A stretch of 64,000 bases of DNA. It comes from CATOSD01 sp965226695. Its GTDB lineage: Bacteria; Chloroflexota; Dehalococcoidia; Lucifugimonadales; CATOSD01. The notes below the pieces were generated by a model. The model was not told where the DNA came from, searched no databases, and worked only from the letters and a program-made list of their open reading frames with translations. The stretch spans positions 3,596,001 through 3,660,000 of the forward strand of contig OZ245405.1 in the NCBI GenBank assembly GCA_965226695.1. The letters are read 5' to 3'. The position numbers and the translations under genes were made by a program. Shown here piece after piece: positions 7,433-14,170 of this stretch; the first letter of the stretch is position 1; each line of letters starts with the position of its first letter.

Positions 7433-8479
7433 GTGCGGCTCGGCTGGCTGGGTGCCGCGCTCGCCGTCGTTATCCTCGCCGCGGCCTGTTTCGGGGGCGA
7501 TGACCCCGAGCCGACTCCGACCGCGACGCAGGCTGCGGTTGCGACCCCCGCGCCCACGCCGACCCCGACGCCCACGCCCGAGCCGACCGCCGCGCCGGTG
7601 TCGGGCGGCTCGATCGAGGATCTCGTGATCACCCCCTCGACGACCGGCCCGGACCTCGTCGACCGGCTCTCCGAGGACGAGAGGGCGTGCCTCAAGAGCA
7701 CCTTCGGCGATGTCTTCTTCGGGATCCTGCTCCAGACGCCGCTGCTGGGCGCGGGCACCGATGCTGCGTCCGAGGCACCCCTGTTCGGGTGCCTCGCCAT
7801 CGACAGCATCGTCGTCCTGGGCATCTCGTTCATCGAGGCGCAGGCCGGCGGATGGGAGCCCGACACGCGCGCGTGCATGATCGGCGTCGGCAGGGAGCAC
7901 CCCGAAGCCGTCCTCCTCGGCATGGGGATGACGTCGGGCGAGGCGTCTCAGGCCGCCGCGGCGCATCCATACACCATTGAGCTCTACAACTGCTTGTCGG
8001 TGCAGGAGAAGGTCGGCTTCCTCCTCAATTTCCAGGAGGTGATCGACAGCCTCACGTCCGCCGAGCGGGACCTCATCGCCGCGCTCTCCGACTCCGATGT
8101 CGCGTGCATCCGCGAGGGCACGACCGAGGCGGAGTACCAGACGATCCTCGCCTCCACGGTCCACGGGGCGTTCGATGTCTCCGACACGGTGGCCGAGTGC
8201 GTCTCGCCGGAGGGCTACGTCCAGGCCTTCGTCGCCATCACGGCATCGACCGGCGGGCCCTTGACCGAGGGCACCGCGAGCTGCCTCGCGGACTTCGCCA
8301 GGGAGCATCCGCACTACACGGCTCTCATCAACGCCCACGCCTACGATGCCTCGGCGACGAGCGCGGACGAGCTCGCGGAGATCGCCGACGACGGCCTCAA
8401 GACGTGGGAGTGCATGACCGACGAGGAAGTGCAGCGGATGCAGTCGCTCTCGCTGGGCGCCCTGGCGGGGGCGCCCTGA
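7433..8479 (+). CDS. Lipoprotein with four Cys-pair repeats, function unknown
   Basis: I do not recognise the 348-residue product. A lipoprotein signal peptide ends in LAAACFGG (lipidated Cys19), followed by a Thr/Pro-rich tether (about 25-52). The mature part consists of four degenerate repeats, each opening with a Cys-hydrophobic pair (ACLKS, ACMIG, ACIRE, SCLAD), carrying an acidic/aromatic turn such as GREHPEAVLL or AREHPHYTAL, and closing with a second Cys 31-43 residues later. That gives eight mature Cys, suggesting one disulfide per repeat outside the cytoplasmic membrane. It is convergent with the next gene. The GTG start has only a weak ribosome-binding site. Confidence 0.7.
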   Translation: MRLGWLGAALAVVILAAACFGGDDPEPTPTATQAAVATPAPTPTPTPTPEPTAAPVSGGSIEDLVITPSTTGPDLVDRLSEDERACLKSTFGDVFFGILLQTPLLGAGTDAASEAPLFGCLAIDSIVVLGISFIEAQAGGWEPDTRACMIGVGREHPEAVLLGMGMTSGEASQAAAAHPYTIELYNCLSVQEKVGFLLNFQEVIDSLTSAERDLIAALSDSDVACIREGTTEAEYQTILASTVHGAFDVSDTVAECVSPEGYVQAFVAITASTGGPLTEGTASCLADFAREHPHYTALINAHAYDASATSADELAEIADDGLKTWECMTDEEVQRMQSLSLGALAGAP

Positions 8480-8604
8480 TGCGGGCGCCCTGACACGGCA
8501 GGCGGGGAGCCGCCGACCCCGCGACGCGGGCGGGCCGAGGGTCGCGCCTTCCGCGCGCTGGGCGCCCTGATCCATCTCCCGACGGGGGCGTGCGGGAGGC
8601 CGGC

Positions 8605-9765
8605 CTAGCGGGCGATGAAGGAACGGGTGATCTCGGAGTTGACCTCCACCGTGTACTCCACCCCGCGCTCGAACTCGGAGCCGAGCGGGACGGTCGTCTC
8701 GACGACGGGGTAGTCGGCGGTGCACACGCCCGACGGGTCGGCGACCTCGTGGTGCGTGATCACGACCTCGAGGTCGTGCGGCGTTCTCCGCCGGATCTCG
8801 TAGCCGTTGGCCTGCGAGCAGCTGCTGCCCCGCGGGAGGCCGGAGATCACCAGCAGCCGGTAGTCGGTCGGCGCGCCACCGCCGGCCTCGATCTCCGCGC
8901 TCTCGATCGGTGACTCGGCGACGGCGGTATGCCCGAGGCCGGGCGCGGGCAGCGTGAGGGTGGTACTCACCCGGTCGTTCACGACCACACGATACGTCCG
9001 CCCGCGCTCGAGGGTCCCCGGGACGGGCTCCACGGCCTCGAGCTCGACGACCTGCTCGTCGCAGGCGATCGCCCACGGGGTCGGCGGAGGCTGTATCAGC
9101 GTAACGCGGGCGACGATGTCGTCGCCGTCGAGCCTCACGCTCTGGTTCCCGGGGCGAGCGCAGCCCTCGACCGTGGACTGGTGGTAGGAGATGCGAAGCA
9201 GGGGGTCGGCCTCGCCCGGGATCAGGTTCGCCCCCGTGACGAAGGCCGGGACCTCTACCGAGCTCCGCCAGTCCGGGCCGGCGGCGCCGAGGAGCTCGGG
9301 CGGAGGCTCGACCAGCACGAGCAGCATCTCGACGCTGTCGGGATTGCCGCGGGTCACGACCTCATACGCGGTGTCGTTGGTGAAGGCGAGACGGCCGTCG
9401 GATTCGATGATGCGGGCCTGTATTGAGTATCTCCCCCGCGGGTCGATGTCATCGCGGCTGTATCCCACACGGAACATGATCGGGACCTGGCCGGGGTCGG
9501 AGATGGTCTGGCGGGCGATGAGGGGGGCCGGGGCGTCGGCGTAGGAGGTCTCCCTGAGCTCGACGACGAGCCTCGCCCCCGCGGTCAGCGGGATCCGCTC
9601 CCGGTAGGTCACGGTGCCCCGCACCGACGCGTCGCGCTCCCGACCGGACGGGATCTCGAGCGTGCCGGCGGCAGGAGCGGGCTCGTCGCCACAGGTCGCG
9701 GCCGCCGGCAGCGCGATAGCGATCGCCGCGGCGAGGAGAAGCGCGATTCTCCCGGGGCTCCCCAT
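8605..9765 (-). CDS. Secreted YbaY/YscW-like beta-sandwich protein
   Basis: This 386-residue protein begins with an export signal ending near AAATCGDEP, possibly a lipobox. Residues about 45-152 (GTVTYRERIPL, LVVELRETSYADAPAPLIAR, DIDPRGRYSIQARI) match the YbaY/YscW family of small extracytoplasmic beta-sandwich lipoproteins, whose role is unclear beyond pilotin-like or envelope functions. The remaining 230 residues contain further beta-rich segments with four spaced Cys and are not assigned. An AGGAGG-type site precedes the ATG. Divergent or operonic partners are not evident, since the gene upstream on the same strand lies 193 bp away. Confidence 0.7.
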   Translation of the reverse strand: MGSPGRIALLLAAAIAIALPAAATCGDEPAPAAGTLEIPSGRERDASVRGTVTYRERIPLTAGARLVVELRETSYADAPAPLIARQTISDPGQVPIMFRVGYSRDDIDPRGRYSIQARIIESDGRLAFTNDTAYEVVTRGNPDSVEMLLVLVEPPPELLGAAGPDWRSSVEVPAFVTGANLIPGEADPLLRISYHQSTVEGCARPGNQSVRLDGDDIVARVTLIQPPPTPWAIACDEQVVELEAVEPVPGTLERGRTYRVVVNDRVSTTLTLPAPGLGHTAVAESPIESAEIEAGGGAPTDYRLLVISGLPRGSSCSQANGYEIRRRTPHDLEVVITHHEVADPSGVCTADYPVVETTVPLGSEFERGVEYTVEVNSEITRSFIAR

Positions 9766-9958
9766 CCCGGCACCTCCTGGGTGCGCGCGTCGCTCCGCGA
9801 CATCCGGTTGCTACCCGATAGGACGTCCGCGCCCGGGGCCTGGTTCCGCGGTCGGGGCCGCCCCTGGCGCCGTTTGCCCATCCCGGCCGGGAGCGGGGAG
9901 GTCCGGGGGCGTTGGATGTCCGCCGTCGGGGCGATCGCCCGGGGCCGGTGCTTGCGCC

Positions 9959-10762
9959 CTACCCCTCCTCGATCTCCATCTCCTGTCGCAACAGCCGCGT
10001 CCACAGCGGCTGGACGTGCTGCTGCACGAAGGCCGTGTGCGCCGGGTGTGCGAGGTAGGTGCGCAGCCCCTCGAGATCGGCGAACTCCGCGAGCAGGCCG
10101 AACCGGGGCTGATCGCCCACACGCCGGTAGGGGAGCGGGCCGCTGCCGCGCGGGACCAGCAGTGAGCGGTCGACGATGCTGTGGCCGCCCCAGGTCGGGC
10201 GGAAGCTGCGGCCGAAGGAGAAGGAGAGCACCTCCGGGATCGCCTGAGGCAGCTCCTCGAGGGCGGCGAACATCTCCTCCACCCGGAGCTCGGCGGCATC
10301 TTCCCGGACGTCCCACAGCACGATGTGGAGGAGCGAGCCGGATCCGCGCACGCTCGCCGGGCGCCAGGCCGTCCCCTCCTCGTGGTGGTGATCGGAGGAG
10401 AGGAACTCGGACCACCGCGCCGCGCAGCTCTCCCACGCGAAGCCGGGCTCGGGGTGGGTGGCGGCCGGGTCATCGTGCGAGGGCGACGTGACGTAGCGCC
10501 GGTACGCCTCGGCGTCCTCGAAGTCCATCGCGAAGAAGTAGTCGAAGGGCTCGCCGCTGCGCTCCAGCGGACCGTCCGGGCCGGAGGGTCGCGTGAACTC
10601 GCCCGAGGAGCCGGGCGCGGGCGGGGCGACGTCGAGGCGTCGCCCGAAGGTGAGGCGCTTCATGTCCTCCGGGTTCTCGCGCCGCATCCGGCGCATCCCC
10701 TCGGCGACGTCCTCGGGCCGTGCGTCCGGGTAGAGGTTCCAGAACAGGATGTGGAAGAACAC
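9959..10762 (-). CDS. Double Dabb-like ferredoxin-fold protein
   Basis: About 267 residues form two ferredoxin-like alpha+beta barrel units of the stress-responsive Dabb/EthD type. The first opens with VFFHILFWNLYPDARPEDV, the second with LLHIVLWDVREDA near residue 140, and both contain a later DFEDAEAYRRYV or EFADLEGLRTYL helix and a histidine-rich end such as HPAHTAFVQ. I choose the GTG at 10762 because it lies 7 nt after AGGAGG; a GTG three codons upstream has no room for that site. Such proteins are small-molecule binders or enzymes beside catabolic genes, which agrees with the neighbouring NIPSNAP and VOC genes. Confidence 0.75.
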   Translation of the reverse strand: MFFHILFWNLYPDARPEDVAEGMRRMRRENPEDMKRLTFGRRLDVAPPAPGSSGEFTRPSGPDGPLERSGEPFDYFFAMDFEDAEAYRRYVTSPSHDDPAATHPEPGFAWESCAARWSEFLSSDHHHEEGTAWRPASVRGSGSLLHIVLWDVREDAAELRVEEMFAALEELPQAIPEVLSFSFGRSFRPTWGGHSIVDRSLLVPRGSGPLPYRRVGDQPRFGLLAEFADLEGLRTYLAHPAHTAFVQQHVQPLWTRLLRQEMEIEEG

Positions 10763-10833
10763 CGGGGGCACCTCCTCTGCGCGGGGGCCCGCCCCGGGGC
10801 CGCCCGCTCCCTCCGCGCTCGGGGCCGCTCTGT

Positions 10834-11223
10834 CTAGCCGCCCCCGCCGCTCTCCGCCGCCCGGCCGGGGGGCACCAGCTCCGGGATCAGCTCGGCGGCG
10901 AGCTCACGCCACGCCTCGGGCGTGGCGTGCCCGTCGATCCGCATCGTGTGCACGTCGACGTGATCGAGCATCTCGTAGGCCTCCTCGCGCAGCCCTCCCA
11001 GCCACGCGGCGCCCAGGAAGAAGGCGTCGTACTGCCGCCGGCGCTCCTCCTCGTCGGCGAAGGAGCGCAGCCAGATGAAGCGCCGCGTGCCCGTCTCGGC
11101 ACGCTCGCCGAGGATGCGCATCCCCGCGGCCTCCATCGCCGGAATGGACCGCGCGTGGAACCACCGCACGAAGTCGTCGCGCCGCCCCGGCTTCGCCGTA
11201 TAGATCCGCAGCTCGAGCAGCAT
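10834..11223 (-). CDS. NIPSNAP family protein
   Basis: This 129-residue protein opens with LLELRIYTAKPGRRDDFVRWF, the signature of NIPSNAP dimeric alpha-beta barrel proteins, and continues with FIWLRSFADEEERRRQYDAFF. Bacterial members occur in catabolic and antibiotic gene clusters, usually without a defined reaction. It lies in a same-strand run between the VOC and Dabb genes and is probably co-transcribed with them. The Ser/Gly-rich last ten residues are disordered-looking. Confidence 0.85.
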   Translation of the reverse strand: MLLELRIYTAKPGRRDDFVRWFHARSIPAMEAAGMRILGERAETGTRRFIWLRSFADEEERRRQYDAFFLGAAWLGGLREEAYEMLDHVDVHTMRIDGHATPEAWRELAAELIPELVPPGRAAESGGGG

Positions 11224-11247
11224 CCCGGCCGTCCCGACCGCCGCGCG

Positions 11248-11652
11248 CTAGTCGTGCGGGTAGAGCAGGCCGAGAACGCCCGAGAACTCCCGGGGGTGCA
11301 CGTAGACCATCCCCTCGATGGGGTTGCCGGGTCCGGGGTCGCCGATCATCCGCACGCCGGCTCCGCGCAGCCGCTCGACGGTGGCCGGCACGTCGCTCAC
11401 GTGGAAGGAGAGCAGGTAGAGACCGCCGCCGTTGTGGGAATCGACCCAGCTCTTGATGGGGCCCTCGCGCGTGGGCGCCCAGATCTCCACGAAAGTAGGG
11501 CCGGTGCGGAACATCGCCACGCGCAGCCCCGTGTCCTCGTTCTCGCTGGTGAACTCCGGGTCAACGCCGAGGATCGTGCGGTACTGCTCGATCGCGTCGT
11601 CCATATCCGCCACGGCGTGTACGACTCCGCCGATACGCACGTCCGAACTCAT
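11248..11652 (-). CDS. VOC family metalloprotein (glyoxalase/epimerase-like)
   Basis: This single-unit VOC protein of 134 residues contains two beta-alpha-beta-beta-beta modules, beginning with GVVHAVADMDDAIEQYRTILG and followed by TFVEIWAPTREG, LYLLSFHVSDVPATVERLRGAG and VYVHPREFSGVLGLLYPHD. His12, Glu, His and a final Glu-equivalent are spaced as in methylmalonyl-CoA epimerase-like members, though the last metal ligand is not clear. Members catalyse epimerisation, isomerisation or extradiol cleavage. Gene context suggests a catabolic accessory enzyme; the substrate is unknown. Confidence 0.82.
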   Translation of the reverse strand: MSSDVRIGGVVHAVADMDDAIEQYRTILGVDPEFTSENEDTGLRVAMFRTGPTFVEIWAPTREGPIKSWVDSHNGGGLYLLSFHVSDVPATVERLRGAGVRMIGDPGPGNPIEGMVYVHPREFSGVLGLLYPHD

Positions 11653-11700
11653 CTCCGCCTCCTCGCTCGCGCGGGCCTGGCCCGCTCCTCGCCGCGGCGC

Positions 11701-12543
11701 CTAGACGCCGGGGTCGCTCAGGAAATCGCACACCGCGGCGCCCCAGAGCTCCGGCCCCTGGTCGATGGTGAACATTCCGTCGCTCGGGAGCAGCGCGAGG
11801 CGTGAGCGCGGGATCCGCCGGTCGAGCTCCTCGCCCACCGGACGCAGCTTGCTGCTCTCGCCGTAGACCAGGAGCGTGGGCGCCTCGATGCGCGGCGCGT
11901 TCTCCTCCGTGTCGTAGCGGCAGATGGCGTAGGGCCCGGCGCCCTCCCAGCCCATGTGGCCGTAGGCCTCCTCGCATCCCGCCACCGAGTTCACGCGGAG
12001 GTTGTCGATCAGTCGCTGGGTCACGTGTTCGAAATCCGCCCCGGGCCGGTCGCCGCCCATCCGCTTCCAGATCTCGAGTAGGTGCGAGCCGTCCGGGCGC
12101 TCCTCGTAGTAGCGGTGAATGCCGCTGTGCAGCTCGAGCCCCGCCGGGTTGGCGTAGTTCCCGACCTCGTCGAGCACGAGGGAGCCGATGCGCTCGGGGA
12201 ACGCGGCGGCAACCTCGACGGCGATCACGCCGCCGGTGTGCGTGCCGAAGAGGTCGACGCGGTCGAGCCCGAGTCCATCGAGGAACCACGCGACCGACTG
12301 CGCGTACTGCTCGACGCTCGTGTAGGGCTCGGGGGGGCGCGAGGACTCGCCGTAGCCGAGCGTCGTCATCGCTATGAGCCGCCTGCCCGGTATCAGCGGA
12401 AAGTGGGGCTCGAAGGTGGCCGAGGAGGCCGGCGTCGCGTGCATCATCAGAAGGGCCGGTCCCTCGCCGGCCTCGCGGTACTCGAGGTCGCCGTGCGGCG
12501 TCTCCACGAAGCCGCGCTTCACCCTCTGCCGTGTCGTCGTCAT
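11701..12543 (-). CDS. Alpha/beta-hydrolase-fold protein with altered catalytic triad
   Basis: This 280-residue protein clearly has the alpha/beta-hydrolase fold (YREAGEGPALLMMHATPASS for the oxyanion strand, LGYGESSRPPEPYTSVEQYA, then a cap). The nucleophile elbow, normally GxSxGG, reads GTHTGG, putting His102 where Ser belongs. The acid position reads GESSKLRP in place of a GExD-type sequence, and the usual GHF histidine reads GMF. All three triad positions therefore look substituted. The start at 12543 is preceded at 8 nt by GGGAGGGGG. It may be a non-hydrolytic or dioxygenase/lyase-type member of the fold. Confidence 0.82.
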   Translation of the reverse strand: MTTTRQRVKRGFVETPHGDLEYREAGEGPALLMMHATPASSATFEPHFPLIPGRRLIAMTTLGYGESSRPPEPYTSVEQYAQSVAWFLDGLGLDRVDLFGTHTGGVIAVEVAAAFPERIGSLVLDEVGNYANPAGLELHSGIHRYYEERPDGSHLLEIWKRMGGDRPGADFEHVTQRLIDNLRVNSVAGCEEAYGHMGWEGAGPYAICRYDTEENAPRIEAPTLLVYGESSKLRPVGEELDRRIPRSRLALLPSDGMFTIDQGPELWGAAVCDFLSDPGV

Positions 12544-12613
12544 CTGTGAGACCCCCTCCCGCACATCCCGGGCGGTGCGCACGCTATCACAGCGCCCGGG
12601 CCCCGGGTGGGGC

Positions 12614-13642
12614 TCAGTCGAGCCCCGCGACCCGTCGCGCGGTCGCGATGACGGACGAGACGTCCGGCTCCGGCCCGGGGGCCGTCGGTCTCGGGTCCGG
12701 AGTCGGCTCCTCGCCGAGCAACAGCTCGCAGAGAGCGCTTGCGCACCACGCGAGGGCGTGCTCGTCGTAGCCCCCCTCGAGCGCGACGACGAGGCGGCCC
12801 TCCGCGAACCGTTCCGCGCCCTCGACGACGAGGCGGGCGACGTGCGTGTAGCCAGCCGTGCTCACCCGGAGCGGGGCGAGCGGATCGCGAGCGTGCGCGT
12901 CCCAGCCGCAGGAAACGAGCACGAGCTCGGGCCGGAAGCGCTCCAGCGCGGGGAGCACGACCTGCTCATAGCAGGCGACGAAGCCGACATCGCCGGTGCC
13001 GGCGGGGAGGGGCAGGTTCAGCGTCGTCCCGCGCGCGTCGCCCGAGCCGGCTTCGTGGGCGAAGCCCGTTCCAGGGTAGAAGGGAGCCGCGTGCGTACTC
13101 GCGTAGAGCACGCGGCTCTCCGCCTCGAAGATCTGCTGTGTGCCGTTGCCGTGATGGACGTCCCAGTCGACGACGGCGACGCGCTCGACGCCGGCCGCGA
13201 GGGCGTGGGCCGCCGCGATCGCGACGTTGTTGAGCAGGCAGAAGCCCATCGATCGCTCGGGGGTGGCGTGATGGCCGGGGGGACGGACGGCGCAGAAGGC
13301 CGAGCGCACCTCACCGGCGAGTACGGCCTCCGTCGCCGCGAGCACAGCGCCGGCCGCGCGGCGAGCCGCGGCGGGCGATTGGGGCGTGACGTAGGTGTCG
13401 GGATCGAGCCAGCCGCCGCCCGAGGAGGCGAGCGCGTCGAGGAGCCCGAGGGCCACGGGCGCGTGCACGGCGAGCAGTTCCCCGGGCTCGGGGTCGCGCG
13501 GCGCGAGCTCGTGCATGCGGGCGCGGAGACCGCGGCGCTCGATCTGCTGGAGGATCGCGGCGAGGCGGGCGGGGCGCTCCGGGTGGCCCGCCGACGCGTG
13601 CTCCAACAGGAGCGGATCCGTGGCGATGCCGACCGTCCGCAC
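12614..13642 (-). CDS. Histone deacetylase superfamily protein (AcuC/Aph type)
   Basis: This 342-residue zinc-dependent amidohydrolase of the arginase-deacetylase fold carries RPPGHHATPERSMGFC with the tandem catalytic histidines, the metal ligands in VVDWDVHHGNGTQ, and VLVSCGWDAHARDPL followed by EGGYDEHALA. Bacterial relatives deacetylate acetylpolyamines, acetyl-lysine (AcuC) or other amides. The start is the GTG at 13642 (VRTVGIATDPLLLEHASAGHPERP), where the family N-terminus begins; the frame stays open far upstream only because of high GC and the tandem repeat. It is transcribed divergently from the solute-binding lipoprotein. Confidence 0.9.
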   Translation of the reverse strand: MRTVGIATDPLLLEHASAGHPERPARLAAILQQIERRGLRARMHELAPRDPEPGELLAVHAPVALGLLDALASSGGGWLDPDTYVTPQSPAAARRAAGAVLAATEAVLAGEVRSAFCAVRPPGHHATPERSMGFCLLNNVAIAAAHALAAGVERVAVVDWDVHHGNGTQQIFEAESRVLYASTHAAPFYPGTGFAHEAGSGDARGTTLNLPLPAGTGDVGFVACYEQVVLPALERFRPELVLVSCGWDAHARDPLAPLRVSTAGYTHVARLVVEGAERFAEGRLVVALEGGYDEHALAWCASALCELLLGEEPTPDPRPTAPGPEPDVSSVIATARRVAGLD

Positions 13643-13765
13643 GCCGCGACGGTGCGCCGAGCGGGGCGCCGCGGTCAAGCGCGCCGGCTCGCCGCGCCTC
13701 AGCCTCGAGCCGCGCGGACGGGGGCGGGGAGAAGGGATCCTGACGTCCGCGTGAGCCTCGATAAC

Positions 13766-13787
13766 GATTGTGCATTTCTGCACGATC
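13766..13787. promoter_or_regulatory. Dyad GATTGTGCA-TTTC-TGCACGATC
   Basis: A 22-bp inverted repeat with nine paired positions (one G:T) around a 4-bp centre lies in a locally AT-rich patch 124 bp ahead of the deacetylase start. On the minus strand it is followed by CGTTATCG, which could act as a -10, so the dyad may be an operator. A hairpin terminator is less likely because no gene ends here. Confidence 0.4.
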
Positions 13788-13841
13788 TCAGATCCACGCC
13801 CCCTCGGGTGGACGTTCCCCCAATAGAGATGCCGCGTGCGC

Positions 13842-13861
13842 CTACCACGGAGCCGTGGTAG
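13842..13861. promoter_or_regulatory. Perfect 9-bp inverted repeat CTACCACGG-AG-CCGTGGTAG
   Basis: Nine-base arms separated by two bases form a 20-bp dyad midway between the divergent deacetylase and lipoprotein genes. The symmetry and position suggest a dimeric regulator site, perhaps TetR- or LacI-like in size. The regulator is not identifiable in this window. Confidence 0.4.
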
Positions 13862-13940
13862 AAAACGCGACTCGGGCCGATGGCGTCGCTGGACCGCACG
13901 AGCGGCCGGCAGGAGGGTGCGGTGGGTCCGGCGGCGAGGT

Positions 13941-14162
13941 AGCAGGCAGAGAAGCAGGCAGAGAAGCAGGCAGAGAAGCAGGCAGAGAAGCAGGCAGAGA
14001 AGCAGGCAGAGAAGCAGGCAGAGAAGCAGGCAGAGAAGCAGGCAGAGAAGCAGGCAGAGAAGCAGGCAGAGAAGCAGGCAGAGAAGCAGGCAGAGAAGCA
14101 GGCAGAGAAGCAGGCAGAGAAGCAGGCAGAGAAGCAGAAGCAGGCAGAGAAGCAGGCAGCGA
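13941..14162 (+). repeat. Tandem array of a 12-bp unit (AGCAGGCAGAGA), about 18 copies
   Basis: Sixteen perfect copies run from 13941 to 14132, then a half unit (AGCAGA), one perfect copy and a final variant AGCAGGCAGCGA. There are no spacers, so this is not CRISPR. The array is purine-rich on the plus strand and ends directly at the AAGGAG site of the lipoprotein gene. A 12-bp period without stop codons keeps all six frames open. In the lipoprotein frame it would read Lys-Gln-Ala-Glu repeats, but a TAG at 13940 closes that frame upstream and no start codon occurs inside, so it is most likely 5' untranslated sequence. Confidence 0.9.
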
Positions 14163-14170
14163 AGGAGATT

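Noticed and set aside
8461..8500. GGGCGCCCTGA direct repeat as a regulatory element
   Set aside because: It lies at the end of the lipoprotein gene within generic GC-rich sequence; two short copies are expected by chance here.
6776..9076. Long minus-strand frame opposite the solute-binding protein and lipoprotein genes
   Set aside because: It is antisense to two supported genes and has shadow-type Arg/Ala/Gly composition with no recognisable domain.
13941..14162. CRISPR array
   Set aside because: The repeats are 12 bp, directly abutting, with no spacers and no cas genes nearby.
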